In this document: one piece after another, positions 44,747-56,432 of the stretch | Numbering within the stretch: the first letter of the stretch is position 1 | How the letters are laid out: each line of letters opens with the position of its first letter | Source of the DNA: Effrenium voratum | Lineage: Eukaryota; Sar; Dinophyceae; Suessiales; Symbiodiniaceae | Assembly: GCA_963377175.1 (NCBI GenBank) | Contig: CAUJNA010001469.1 | Coordinates: forward strand, 806,501-870,500 | Length of the DNA stretch: 64,000 nucleotides | Direction of reading: 5' to 3' | Position numbers and translations under genes: made by a program | Notes under the pieces: generated by a model | Told to the model about the DNA's origin: nothing | The model's input: only the letters and a program-made list of their open reading frames with translations | Databases searched by the model: none

Positions 44747-45000
44747 AAACCGAGTGACAAGCCGCAACAACGGACTTGGTTGCGAATCCACTCGGTGGAC
44801 CTGCGTTGCGAATCCTGGCATCGGGACCCGAGGCCGGATACCAACGGCATGAACTACGACTGCGACACCCACTATCCTTCCAAGCCCGGGGCCTCAAATG
44901 GCGAAGCGGAGCGCATCGGGCACTCGGGTACACGCACCCAACACCTGGGGTTTTGGGATGATATGCCGACCCCGGACGGGGGAAAGCGGTATCTGACGTG
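44747..45000 (+). CDS. Exon-like Cys-containing segment, function unknown
   Basis: Among the most coding-like segments in the window. Right after ACTTAG (ends 44746) the frame reads KPSDKPQQRTWLRIHSVDLR, then CESWHRDPRPDTNGMNYDCD, THYPSKPGASNGEAERIGHS and LGFWDDMPTPDGGKRYLTW. It is polar, with Gly, Pro and Trp spread as in a folded extracellular or enzyme domain, plus two Cys. After about 45000 it drifts into repeat-like sequence, so a donor lies near there. I do not recognise the family. The ACTTAG upstream is a plausible 3' splice site. Confidence 0.45.
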
Positions 45001-45085
45001 GAAAACATGTTTGTGGGGTATGTGTCAAACAATCATGAGGCGGGCACAACAAAGGGGCCGTTTTCTCTCCTTTGGGCTTCCCTAA

Positions 45086-46149
45086 AGCCAAGGAAAAAAT
45101 TGTGTTTTCCCCAAACAAACAGACCCACTTGCACCAGCATATTTCAAGAAAGCAACATGGCCCAGGCATGTCCCACGATACTTGAAGATTGACCAATGAC
45201 TATTCGGGTCCTTAGTGGCCCACGGGTCATGATCCTCGGCCCCCATAAAGGTCCCCTCGAGGGGGTCTTCCTTACTTAGTGGGTGGGGGGGATTTGAAGA
45301 GTTTGCGCAGGGTTATGGTCAAGGCCATCTTCAGGTAGGTTTGTTGCAGGCATGGATGCTATTATATACCAACCACAGACCACAACTTGGGTTTGTTTTT
45401 GTTTGTGGGTACTTTGTTTGGTGTGGTTTCAGAGGAACCAGAAGGAAAACCACCAATTTTAGGGATTCCCCTATTTTAAGACACACCCACCTGGAGGTAA
45501 ACATATCTGCTGACCAGAGGTGAAAAGCCAAGCACTGATACGAGAACACCCCTAAACGGTCCCGATTGAATCGGACTGTTTCTCACAAACTTTGGCTGAA
45601 AGTTTACTGACAGGTTCTCAAGCGACACTTTCTGCCCGGCTGACTGTCAGTTTCAAGCCTGAGTGCCTCGCAACGGACCATTTGGCTAGATTTGGAGGTG
45701 ACCAAATGAACCATTCCTGGCCAATGTCTGCCTTTAAGAGGCACATGATGAAATTGCAGATTTCCAAGCTTTGTAAGGCACCATTTTGGTTTTGTTGTTC
45801 TTGTTTGCTCTATGAGATCGTGTTTTTTCAACATGGTTGGAAGCCCCTTCAACAGTGTAGCGTTCCTCTGGCAGGTCTGCCACGCGCGGCTACAATTTTG
45901 ATGAGGAACTGAAGACACTGAAAATGGTGGCAGACCACCAACCTAATCACATTTATTCCTTTGTGTTTCTTCTTTTTTGAGTAGTTGAAGCTATGCTGGG
46001 GGCCGCACAATCCACAAACACATCTTAAATGGAGCCGCAGCTGTGCAAACAATGCCATATCTTAGGACTGACTAAACTATGGAACAGAGCGTACTAGTTG
46101 CTGTCTACCCCTTGTGGGCCAAGATAGCCACGTGTTCCAAAGGATTCCA
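45086..46149. other. Non-coding stretch
   Basis: No gene. 45413-45490 carries the dispersed GGAAAACCACCAATTTTAGG and ATTTTAAGACACACCCA words seen also at 35470 and, more loosely, elsewhere. Confidence 0.4.
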
Positions 46150-46307
46150 CCGGACATCCGGATGGTATCCCGATGGCGCTGGTTGCCGCTGCTTTCCCTT
46201 GGCGCTTGCTTCATGCAGATCCCCTCCGCGGCGCGAAAGAATGTGCGGGGAGGCGCGCTGGGGGAGGGTCCTCTCGTGAGTGCGGCAGTTGGTTTCGATT
46301 GGACTTA
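46150..46307 (+). CDS. Exon-like segment, function unknown
   Basis: The frame reads RWRWLPLLSLGACFMQIPSA, then ARKNVRGGALGEGPLVSAAV and GFDWT, and ends at TAG at about 46306. It has high GC, a hydrophobic stretch at the start that could be a membrane or signal segment, and a stop immediately before a hairpin element. Possibly a last exon. No family recognised. Confidence 0.33.
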
Positions 46308-46370
46308 GGGCGGGCTATGGGGGGCTATCCCCGGATACGCCGAGGATAAGCCTATAGCGCCCCTGCCCAT
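46308..46370. repeat. Imperfect inverted repeat
   Basis: GGGCGGGCTATGGGGGGCTA at the left pairs with a TAGCGCCCCTGCCC-type right end. About 60 bp in total, directly after the exon-like frame above. It could be a small hairpin element or a 3' end hairpin. Confidence 0.45.
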
Positions 46371-47273
46371 CAACCCCCCCCCCTTGCTGGTGCGTGAAGT
46401 CGATTGGCCCCATATATGGCTTGTGGACATAAAACACATATAATACACTATCACTTCGAACCATCCCCACCCAGATTCGTGCCGTTGGTTTTTGCCTTGT
46501 GCGGCTTTGCTACTGAAGCCCGTTGCCTTGGAGACATGCCTTAGTTTCTTGGGAAAAATGTTGGACCAGCAAAGACTTTTGGCCAGCAACGACTTTTCGC
46601 CAGGATGCTGGTCCTGGTGGTTTTGGTGATGGTGGTGGGGGAGCAAACCTTGACTGCCACCATGGACCTTTTGGGAATGCTTCGAGCAGTGGGAGTGCCA
46701 GGCCTGCAAACTTCACTTATTTAGCACTATTTGAGCCTGGACATGCCGGAGTGAAGACTATCGATACATGTTTGTTGTCAAGCAGTTTCCCATTAAACTC
46801 AACCACCAAACTGTGTCCTTCGTTCCCGTAGCCAATGCAGGTCGGGATCATTGATGCTGGGCGGCATCAATGCACCTTGTTGGTTGAAGGGAAGGACAGG
46901 CAGAGATCATCAGTTGGGTCGCCAAGCACCAACCGTCACTCGTCTCTGAAATATTCATGTTCTTGGGGACTGCATATAGACCCATACGACCACCTATTTC
47001 AATGGAAGCTCACTTGCGGGTTTGTCACAAGCGAAAGCCATGGCATAGATCCTTTGCCTGGGGATCGCTTGCTTTAGGTGTTACAATTATCATACATTTG
47101 CAGAATGTATTGATTGTTTCGTTAACATAGTAGTTGCGAATCACAAACATAAGGATTAATTCATTGAGTTGTTACTCATGGAGTAGCTAATGGAAAACAA
47201 TGCTAATGCTTGATGGCTAATGCTTGATGGCTACAATAATTTCTTACCTCTAGATTTTGCATGATGGATTCTG

Positions 47274-47460
47274 TTGGCTAGCTGGTATGGTAGCTGGAAA
47301 CACCGAGCACTAGGATTCCCTTTCCCCACCGGAGTCCCGGGAGGTCTGATGTTCGAAGGGTCGCCTCATGTCTCGACAGGACTGAGACATGGCAAGCTGG
47401 GCCCTGACGCTCCTGTGCTAGCACCTTGGCTTGGAGTAAAGGTGGGAGTCATCGATTGGG
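47274..47460 (+). CDS. Exon-like segment, function unknown
   Basis: The frame reads FPFPTGVPGGLMFEGSPHVS, then TGLRHGKLGPDAPVLAPWLG and VKVGVIDW before a G12 run at 47459-47470. Gly/Pro/Val-rich and protein-like, but with no splice support and no known domain. Confidence 0.25.
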
Positions 47461-47584
47461 GGGGGGGGGGAAACGTGCTCGCCATGATCCTTTACATCCA
47501 ATTGCTTAAGAACATGTTTTGTTTTCGGAGGGGTATTTATTTTAGGATTTTTTTTTCGTTTTTTTTTGAGATTTTTTTTCGCTT

Positions 47585-47830
47585 TTGGCTTCTTCGCTTT
47601 TGGCTTCTTGGCTTCTTGGCTTCTTGGCTTCTTGGCTTCTTGGCTTCTTGGCTTCTCGGCTTCTTGGCTTCTTGGCTTCTCGGCTTCTTGGCTTCTCGGC
47701 TTCTCGGCTTCTGGGCTTCTTGGCTTTTTGGCTTCTTGGCTTCTTGGCTTCTTGGCTTCTTGGCTTCTTGGCTTTTCGGCTTCTTGGCTTCTCGGCTTCT
47801 GGGCTTCTAGGCTTTTCGGCTTTTTGCTGG
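47585..47830 (+). repeat. 8 bp minisatellite (CTTCTTGG)
   Basis: About 30 units of CTTCTTGG with CTTCTCGG and CTTTTTGG variants. All frames read as Leu/Phe/Trp/Ala-rich repeats, which is a by-product. It leads into the larger satellite that follows. Confidence 0.93.
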
Positions 47831-47904
47831 TTTATGCGGCTTTTGGTGGCTTTTTGGCTTTTCGCATCCTCTGCATTCCCAGTTCCTCTTCGGCAGGTGG
47901 CTTT

Positions 47905-49440
47905 TTTCCGACATCATGGGGGGGGCTGCCGCCCCCCCCAACCCCCCCGCTACGTTTTAGATTTTCTGCAGAGATTTAATTAGTTGCACCCCTACTTGAA
48001 TCATCAATTCTTCGAACATCATGGGGGGGTTGCACCCCTAGTTGAATCATCAATTCTTCGACCATCATGGGGGGGCGGCCTTAACCCCCCCGCTACTTTT
48101 TAGACTTTTTGCAGAGATTTAATTGCACCCCTATTCAAATCATCGCTTCTGCAAGCAACATCGTGGGGGGGGCTGCCGCCCCCCCCCCAACCCCCCCGCT
48201 ACTTTTTATATATTTTTTACAGGGATTGACATGGCCTCCTACTTGAATCATCATTTCTTTGACCCCGTCACACGATTTGTTGGTGATGCTAGGGATGTTG
48301 GTGGGACATGCGGGGTATATTTCGCGAGAACATGCTGTAAAATACGACACTTTACTGGCCCGGCAGAGATTGAATTGCACCCCTGTTTGAATCATCACTT
48401 TTTCGAGCGTCCAATTTCGCGAGAAAATGCTGCAAAATACGACTTTTTAGGTAATCTGTGTAGTCCGTGTATGTTTGTATGTATGCATTTCTTCGAACAT
48501 CATAGGGGAAGCCACCCCCGCCAACCCTCCCGCTGCCTTGTAAATTCTATCACACCCTTTCTTGAATCATTGCACCCCTGCTTGAATCACCACTTCTTCC
48601 GACATCATGGGGGGGGCTGCCGCCCCCCCCAACCCCCCCGCTACGTTTAGATTTTCTACAGAGATGCACCCCTAGTTGAATCATCAATTCTTCGAACATC
48701 ATGGGGGGGGGCTGCCGCCCCTCCCAACCCCCCCGCTACTTTTTAGACTTTTTGCAGAGATTTAATTGCACCCCTATTCAAATCATCACTTCTGCAAACA
48801 ACATCGTGGGGGGGGCTGCCGCCCCCCCCCAACCCCCCCGCTACTTTTTATGTATTTTTTACAGGGATTGACATGGCCTCCTACTTGAATCATCATTTCT
48901 TTGACCCCGTCACACGATTTGTTGGTGATGCTAGGGATGTTGGCGGGACATGCGGGTATATTTCGCGAGAACATGCTGTAAAATACGACACTTTACTGGC
49001 CCGGCAGAGATTGAATTGCACCCCTGTTTGAATCATCACTTTTTCGAGCGTCCAATTTCGCGAGAAAATGCTGCAAAATACGACATTTTAGGTAATCAGT
49101 GTAGTCCGTGTATGTCTGTATGTATGCATTTCTTCGAACATCATAGGGGAAGCCACCCCCGCCAACCCTCCCGCTGCCTGTTAAATTCTATCACACCCTT
49201 TCTTGAATCATTGCACCCCTACTTGAATCACCACTTCTTCCGACATCATGGGGGGGCTGCCGCCCCCCCCCAACCCCCCCGCTACGTTTTAGATTTTCTA
49301 CAGAGATTTAATTAATTGCACCCCTAGTTGAATCATCAATTCTTCGAACATCATGGGGGGGGCTGCCGCCCCCCCCAACCCCCCCGCTACTTTTTAGACT
49401 TTTTGCAGAGATTTAATTGCACCCCTGTTCGAATCATCAC
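47905..49440 (+). repeat. Satellite with 641 bp higher-order unit
   Basis: Basic modules contain GAATCATCA, TTCTTCGAACATCATGGGGG, a GGGGGGGCTGCCGCCCCCCC hairpin, AACCCCCCCGCTAC, and TTTTTGCAGAGATTTAATT. Modules start near 47905, 48005, 48055, 48150, 48595, 48685, 48795, 49240 and 49345. A larger unit recurs: TTGACATGGCCTCCTACTTG is at about 48226 and 48867 (641 bp apart), with the whole interval between copies nearly identical. A second motif, TTTCGCGAGAAAATGCTG, occurs twice per large unit and once more at about 49666. Stop-free + frames across it are not credible genes. Confidence 0.93.
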
Positions 49441-49689
49441 TACCCCGCTCTGTTTTTCTTAATTGTTTTTTGGTATTTTTTTTTGCTGGGATTGAAATGC
49501 CCTCCTGTTTGAAGCGTTATTGTTTTGACCCCGTCAACCCGCCAGCTACATTTTTGGATTTTGTTACCCACGATTTGTTGGTGATGCTAGGGATGTTGGT
49601 CGGACATGCGGGGGATGTTGAAAACGATGCTGGGGATGTTGACGAGCTAGTGTAAAATGCGTCAATTTCGCGAGAAAATGCTGTAAAAT

Positions 49690-49765
49690 ACGACATTTTG
49701 CTGGCCCGGACGAAAAACGAAAAAAAATCCCAAAAAAAAACGAAAAAAAATCCCAAAATAAATCC
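49690..49765 (+). repeat. A-rich tandem duplication
   Basis: CGAAAAAAAATCCCAAAA occurs twice in a row. Immediately downstream, at about 49795-49860, is a truncated copy of the CTTCCATTTGCTGAA element. Confidence 0.8.
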
Positions 49766-49860
49766 GCACCCTTTGTTTTCCCTTGCTGGTTTTAAATGGA
49801 ATCTATCACTACTGGAAATATTGTTATTTTTCCAGGTGGCTTGAGCAAATGGAAGTTTAC

Positions 49861-51603
49861 GTGGGGGTTCTTGTTGATTTCGGCGGGGTAGCTTTAGTTA
49901 GAGGTTCTCGTGAATTTTGAAGTGTCCGATAATGGAAAATTGCCATATTTGCAGCATGTGTCAACACCCCCCCCTTAAAGTTTGTATTGAGGGAGGGGAT
50001 GTACCCCCGAAAGGGACAAAGTACCGGGCCCTCCCTTTCCCTGTAAAGCACTGACCTACTGTGAGCGGGCAAAATCCTGAACCTGTTGATAGATAATTTA
50101 TCCCAATATTGTCAGGGTTCTTGTCCGTATAAACCTCCAATCCGGGGCTAAGCCGAGGTGATGATGAGGTCCTTTACTGAGGATCCCTCATGTCCAGTTT
50201 GGGAATTGTGACAGCTTGCCCAGAGTATGTCAACCGAAGTGTGACCTTGCAAACATTGGCCCAGCGGTGTTAGAAATCGCCGATTGCTGCAGTGGCAGCG
50301 CAACACCTAGCCAAGACTGATGTGACAATGAAATACGTCTCTGTATCGGAACGAAACAGAAATTATAGCCAAGATATTATGCCCAGACAAGCACGAGTAT
50401 AACACTGGATATTCCAGGTCGAATTCTCAGGCCCCGGTGCCGTAGGCCATGGACTTCTTCTAAATGCAAAACTACTGTATACTTGGTGGCTCCCAGCCAT
50501 CCCCGTAGCCTTTTAGCTTTTTAGTGTTTAGTGGTAGTTTCCATTTAACCCACTAAAAGTTAAACTTTCAGCGGGGGATCTTAGGGCAGCCCAGTACACA
50601 AACCAAGTACTGTATGTGCGCGAGTTTGGATCAAACTCGGCGTGCAGTTTGCTGGCATTGCACTTTGCTCTGGAAGAGTGTTCGGCCAGACATTTGTCCC
50701 ACGTTTTTCGTGATTTCGATTCGCACTGGTTGGCTACAATGATTTGGGGACCTGTGCTGTGCGTGTGGTGTTGTTGGCCCGTTTTCACCCTCCCCCCCAC
50801 ATTTCACCCAAGTAAGTGGTTGGCATTGAATATTTGTGGTCAGTACGGTGTACGAAGCATTGCTTAGAGTCTCCCAAACGGTCGAAACAGCCTGCAGCTG
50901 CCAGTTGTTCAGCACTCATTCAATCATGGACCGTTAGGAATGTCTATGAAGGGCATTGCTGCAAATATGCCCAGGACAAACCAGGGATACCGTACGTCCT
51001 GAATGAGGCCTAATATGATATTAATTCTCAAGCCACGCACACACAGAGCGCAATAGACCCGCTTGTGTTTCCCTGAGTACAGGATCCATGCTCGGGTAAT
51101 CGTATTTGTTTTATACGACTTGGATTTGGCCGTTGCTTTAGGATAGGATGTCCTCATTTGGCATCAGTGATCAAGGTTTGCTGGACAGACTCTGCTTCAG
51201 GTTCTGGATCATCCAGTACTACTTGTTGTATGTCGTTTCTGCTTGCCGCCAAACATTGACACGTTTAGAGCTTGAATGCTTCATGATGCTTCACTTGTGG
51301 GTCGTGAGGGTAATGATGGTGACTTAAGTGTATTTGGCTGTCCTTTTTGCATAGAATTTGTTGGTGCTTTTGTCGGCTGTGCTAGGTTGAATGCCTGATA
51401 GTTGGCAGTGGTCAGGCAGAGTTATTAGCTTTCTAAGGTCTTTGGTGTGACCCTTGGATGTTTTAGAAACATTACGGTTGGCTCGGGGGGGAGCAACCCA
51501 GACTAGGCAACATGTCACATGCCTCGAATGTGGATGTTGCCAATGTTTGGGCTTTTTTAGCACTTACCACGCATTTTCAACAGGTAGGACATCAACACCT
51601 CTA
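49861..51603. other. Non-coding stretch
   Basis: No gene supported. Short open frames at 50528-51157 overlap on both strands and show no motif. Confidence 0.4.
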
Positions 51604-51728
51604 CTTAGATGGTCCGGGACTTAGCTGAGTGGTTAGCTTGGCCATGGTTTTTACTCATCAAAACCATGGTTGGAAGTCCCCTTGAAGCGGGTTGTAACCA
51701 CTTAGCGATTCATCCCGGATCATCTAAG
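51604..51728. mobile_element. Small TIR element, CTTAGATG ends
   Basis: 125 bp. Left end CTTAGATGGTCCGGGACTTA and right end (reverse complement) CTTAGATGATCCGGGATGAA match with one mismatch over the first 15 bp. Pairing resumes inward (GCTGAGTGGTTA and GCTAAGTGGTTA). A lone right end (CCCGGACGATCTAAG) lies at about 57303-57317. No coding capacity, no clear target duplication. Confidence 0.72.
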
Positions 51729-52679
51729 AAGATCTCACGTCTCAGGTTTTCTGGGACTTGGACAACCTGAAGCCAAGTCCAAGCGTGTCGTTGCGATCTT
51801 GCATCCTGGCGCTGGGCATGCGCATGAACAGCACCTCAGCTGTCCAAAATCGTTTTTGTTTAACCTTTTCTGGAGTCGCCTCATGCTCCCCCACCAAATT
51901 GACCCCAACCCCCCGCCCAAGGAGTTCAATATTAAAGGATTCGTTTCAATGTGTTGTTTCTGTCGGGCAAGGGTTTTCGGAGACCTCCCCAAAGACCCTC
52001 AAACAAACATTTGTTTGCTATTCTGTGCCAACGTGTCCTCGTGCCTGGTAGTTTGCAGCTGTAGATTATCAGGACGTCCTCCAGTACTGTCAGGTGCCCC
52101 CACGATCGCGTGACAGCAAATTTGAGGGCCCCAGTCTCGTCAAGCACTCTCCCTGCTTTTAAACATGTTCAATCAATAGCAGACACATGTGCATCAATCA
52201 TTGTACAAATTCATTGGGGGTCGCCTGAGTCTCTGAAAAGGGTCAAAAGGTGCAAAAAGGGTCAGGTGATTTCTCGAGTAGCTTTGCCCAACAGGGGAAG
52301 GTTTCTCGAGGAGCTTTGCCCGAGGGGAGAGTTCCAGTCATGGTGCAAGGGTTGATTGTTCTGTTTAAAGAGACAATATGAACATGGAACCTGTGACTTT
52401 CTATACTAGTTTACGGGGTTCCCCCGACTTGTTTTTCGCTGAATCACTTGGTATTGTCGAGTAATTTTAGAATCGACACATGAACCTGAAACAATAATGA
52501 CACTTGGGACTCATCCAGTTCCAACAAACATATATTGAAGCCGCTAGATGCCCCCGGAAAATTGTCTTCCACACATTAATCAGACCCCTCCCCACCAGTT
52601 CGTCCCCCAATTGGTGTGGGGCCATGTCTCCTCCAACGAATATCGAGTTTATTTAAGGTACCTGTATATTCATTTGAGC

Positions 52680-53420
52680 CAAAAAAAGTGCGCACGATGG
52701 ACAAGTGCGCATTTCAAGTAAAAAAAACTCCAAGAACTGCGCGAGGCGTTTTTGGCCGGGTTTAGTAGAGGTTCTGCGCATAAATAGCCTTGACATCAAC
52801 CTGTCAAGCTGTTCAACAAGAACTAGGAGAAGGATAAATGAGCGCCTTGTCGACCATAACTCGCCCCAATGATCCAAGGAACCTGCGTGCGTTTTGGCTG
52901 CCTGTTGGGCGTTATCTGTCTAGCCTTGCATCTTGGCAAGCCAGCTCGATGGACAAGAGAAACAAGTTCAACTTTGAGATTCCAAGAAATCCGAACACCG
53001 CTGCCAGGTTGAAAGGGATCGGCGCAGCTTCAACTGACCACACCTGGCTCAAGATAGAGCTTTTGGTTGGCAATTCGGGCGCTTCGGGACATCTTCTGCC
53101 TAAAAAGGTCTGAAACGCGCACATGCATGTGCACACTTTTCGTATTTGCGCGCAATTGCGGAAATTTGCGCGCCGGAAATTTGCGCGCACATTGTGGGTT
53201 GGCAGGGCGCCCAAAAACGACTAAATTTCACCTGACAGCGACTTGTCTCAACAAAAAGTGTGGCGCAGACACGGTCCTGGAGCACCAAATTCGACTAATT
53301 ACCTGAGTAGTTTTATCCGAAAAGTGCGCAAATCCTCGAAAAGTGCGCAACTTCCAAACCAGCGCACAAACAATCCACAAAACGCGCAGACAAGCATTTG
53401 AGCAGAAAAAAGTGCGCAAA
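52680..53420. repeat. Cluster of AAAGTGCGCA words
   Basis: AAAAGTGCGCA or AAGTGCGCA occurs at about 52684, 52704, 53320, 53337 and 53409. Inverted forms (TTTGCGCGC) lie at about 53148-53192. The hexamer TGCGCA is palindromic, so orientation comes from the A tract. A weaker group is at about 58085-58130. A 91-codon frame (52838-53113) lies between the two halves. Confidence 0.6.
52838..53113 (+). CDS. Hypothetical small protein
   Basis: ATG-started frame of 91 codons with even, protein-like composition (RAFWLPVGRYLSSLASWQAS, KFNFEIPRNPNTAARLKG). It contains GNSGASGHL near the C-terminus (53072-53098). That recalls the DSGASxHM active site of copia-type retrotransposon proteases, but the catalytic Asp is Asn and the context is wrong. 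No neighbours support a retroelement. Function unknown. Confidence 0.27.
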   Translation: MSALSTITRPNDPRNLRAFWLPVGRYLSSLASWQASSMDKRNKFNFEIPRNPNTAARLKGIGAASTDHTWLKIELLVGNSGASGHLLPKKV

Positions 53421-55839
53421 CGAAGATACTGGTACGTAGACAAATATGAAACAGAGTGAGGAAACATTGCTTTTGGATTTTCCCAGATATGGGTCGCTAT
53501 TTGGGTTCCCTTTTTGGGTGAACTGTTTGGTCCCAGACCCCCAGCGACGCATTTGGCTTTGTTGGGGTCCCTTGAAGAGCGGCCAACCAAAGATGCTCTT
53601 TCCGGTGGACATCCGCAACTCTCGGTCTATGCATATCACTTGTTGGACGTCGCTTCATTTTGGAAAATTGGGCCATGTTTTAAGCTTCCCCTTTTTGGTT
53701 TTAAAGGGAAAAGGACCATCACCAAGTTGGGGGTCCCTGAAGTGCAATTAGCCTCATTGAAGCGGACACCCAAATGGCTGTTGTTTGATTCCGTGGAAGT
53801 TTGCCTTTTAGGTCTCGGTTTGTCCAAACCAGGCGGGGGGGGAGGAGTGCTGGGCAGGCACCAACACCAAAGTCCACATCTTCGCCAATACCCACACCTG
53901 GAGCAGACTCTATGTTGCAACTTGCCGGCTGTGATTTGGGGCTGCCAGTTTTGGACAGGTTTTTGCTGGGTACCCTTTCAATTGTTGGGTTAGGGAAAGC
54001 CACCTTGTTGGATATGTTTTGAAGTGACAAAGGCATGTGTTGGAGCCACGCTGGGTTGGACTGGCTGGTTGGATATGGAGTTGTGCCTTTTTCTCGAATA
54101 CCCTTTCTCGGTTTTAAAGGGCCGCCAAAAGGAAACACCAATTTGGGGGGTCCCCTTATTTTGACCCATACTGTGGATGGACGACATTCTGCACCACCTA
54201 AGAAACCCTGGTTTCTGATGATTCCCCCGTAAATACCACCAAACGGTATAGTTTCAACCATGGTGTGATTTCGTGGTGCCAAGCGGCTTTTGTCCATCCG
54301 CAAGTCGGTGAGCATGTTTGTGGGCAATGGCCAGCCAGGCGAAAGCAGACGGGTCAAGTCCGGAGAGCGGCGAAGCGGTTGACTGGCCGGAGGGAAACCT
54401 GTCTCAGCCGCTGGGCTTTTTTTATTGCGACCACTTCGCCCCCAGACAGACTGACCACTTTGTTTTGCGTGGAAACACATGGCTTTCCATTCGACCAAGA
54501 AAACAAGTTAGACATGTTGCTCAGGGGTTTGGAGCTTCCCAAGACTTGGGGGCTTTGGTGCTTCAGCAAACCCGTTGAACAGGTTCTATTGACACTGCGG
54601 GTAGCATCCGAAATCAACCCAGTTGTTCGAAGCTATTTGTGTCGGCATCAGGCAATCACAGCATCGCTGACAAGGGGCAAGATGCTCTCAATACTTTGGG
54701 CCTGGACTTCAATCGGGGTTCTGCTTTGCGGGGTCGTTGTTGGACAGATCCGGCGTGGGCATATCAATTTCCGCACATTCTAGCCTGCCACGGTTTGCAC
54801 TTGATGCTTGCCGATGCTTGGCACGACAGCACACGCACAAAGATGAGGGTTTATGTTGTGGTTATTGAACATCGTTTTCTGCTTTGGTTCTCGGTGAACT
54901 AGATGTCCCGATTTTCCGGGTAAGACATGTTGAACCTTATGTCTGCATGAGCAATGTTCGAGAGCGGTCCAGCAACGATTCATCGCTTCGGGTAGTGGTT
55001 TCGTTTGAATGTATATCAAGTATTGCGCGAGAATTGGCTGGCTGGCAGGCACAGTTGTAGTCAAGGCTGCGGATGGTTTTCTGGGGTTTGGGAAAGAGTT
55101 CACATGTAGATGGTGTTCTAGCCATAAGGAGGGCGTTGGGGCCCCCACCCAGATGTACATATGTTTGCCTGGACTGACAGCAGTACCAGTTGCTTGAGAG
55201 GCTGAATCCGCATATGAATGGGGACACCTGCCACCAAAACGCCGAAGGACGTGTTCCTGCTTTGTTTGTTCGCGGGTCCATGCAATGAGCCTTTGAGGAT
55301 GGTTTCTAGGATTGTTTTGACTATCAAAGTATTTTCCTCACGGGAACGTGGGGTATGCAACCACTCTAGAACCACTATATCAAGGGCCTACATCCAGTTT
55401 TCCCTTGAAGGTTTGTGGTCTGGGATTAGTGGAGCCATCTTAGAGGGGTAGTAGAGGGGTCAGGTGTCTCTTTTGAACTATACAATCGGATTATAATAAG
55501 ACACATATTTTGCGTTGTGTGACAACAGCTGAGGTGGGGGTTCCGGTTCCACTACCGTCAGGTGTAACACCACTAATTACTATGAGCACTTTTTATGAAG
55601 GGTATATATCCAGTTTTGCCTTGGGCAATGTTTGGGTGTAGTGCAAATATCTTAGCTGTCTGTCCAAAGGCAATCCCCAATCTTTTCGTTGCGCAATGAA
55701 GAAGGCCTTTGTCGTGATTTTCCGCAGGGGATTATGGCATTCAATTCGCCCACCCTCCATTTTCAATAATTAGCCCAGTCAATCATGGGGCCAAAATCGA
55801 TGTCTACCAGCTGACTTTGGGCCATATTGCTTTTGAACA
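53421..55839. other. Non-coding stretch with weak coding-like bits
   Basis: A + frame 54318-54578 (MWAMASQAKADGSSPESGEA, NLSQPLGFFYCDHFAPRQ) is protein-like but overlapped by other open frames. The 259-codon − frame 53719-54498 crosses dispersed repeats and is probably chance. Around 54170-54305 there are TAAGAAACCCTG and GCGGCTTTTGTCCATCCGC words shared with 43979-44060. Confidence 0.35.
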
Positions 55840-56008
55840 GAGGGTTCCAGCTCAGGATCCATCCAGATGCTCTCTTCGGACCTGGCTCGCTGCTTTGCGC
55901 GATGCGAAGCCGAACAGGCCGACGCCCAGAACCGTCAGACCTCTCGCTGAGCGGTTGGGCGCAAAGCGCGGGGCTGCTGCTGCAAGAACGCCCCAGGGCT
56001 CACATTGA
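55840..56008 (+). CDS. GC-rich exon-like segment upstream of NYN exon
   Basis: A sharp GC-rich block. One frame reads RTWLAALRDAKPNRPTPRTV then RPLAERLGAKRGAAAARTP; a second frame is also open. It lies 0.4 kb before the helical exon and 0.8 kb before the NYN exon on the same strand, so it could belong to one gene. Frame undecided. Confidence 0.3.
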
Positions 56009-56432
56009 AAATGATTTTAGGTCTTCCCCAATAGGATGGCTTTTTGTTTTCCCTTTAAACCGAATCCTTTTGAGGCTTCCCCGAAAGGGCAACCAAGACG
56101 GAAAGTGTCCCCATTCGGTCGCGGGAAGCAATGTTTGACGTTGGTTTTTGGTGCAGGCTGGGGATGTTGCTCCACCAGTATGTCATGTTGTTGAAACAGT
56201 TAACAAGTTTTGGCTTATTGCACAATCACATACAAATCAAGTAATTGCCCTCCTGTCCAGGTTGCTATGGAGCCTGACTGAGGGGTCCTGAAAGACAGGT
56301 TTCTTTAAAAAGGACCATTTCCCTGGTGGGTTCAAAAAGCACACTGAATGTTGACCCCTGATGAACTATCCCCCCCGGGTTTTGAATGAAAGGATTCCCC
56401 ACTAAAAGGGAGCCCCCTGACAAGAGGTTCCC

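Noticed and set aside
47566..47983. Leu/Phe/Trp repeat proteins
   Set aside because: By-product of the 8 bp CTTCTTGG minisatellite; no coding signal outside it.
48123..49315. + frames of 121-175 codons in the satellite
   Set aside because: They repeat with the 641 bp unit, are broken by homopolymer length changes and match no family.
50504..50525. CCGTAGCC followed by TTTTAGCT, reminiscent of the dinoflagellate spliced leader
   Set aside because: Only the first 8 bases and part of the T tract agree with the leader as I remember it; too short to call a relict.
52672..52683. TTGAGCCAAAA, like the reverse of the spliced-leader 3' end
   Set aside because: An 11-base match is expected by chance, and the adjoining leader bases are absent.
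53078..53095. GASGHL as a copia protease active site
   Set aside because: The catalytic Asp is replaced by Asn, and no gag, integrase or RT sequence is nearby.
53719..54498. 259-codon − frame
   Set aside because: It crosses several dispersed repeat pieces; composition is not coding-like and no domain is visible.
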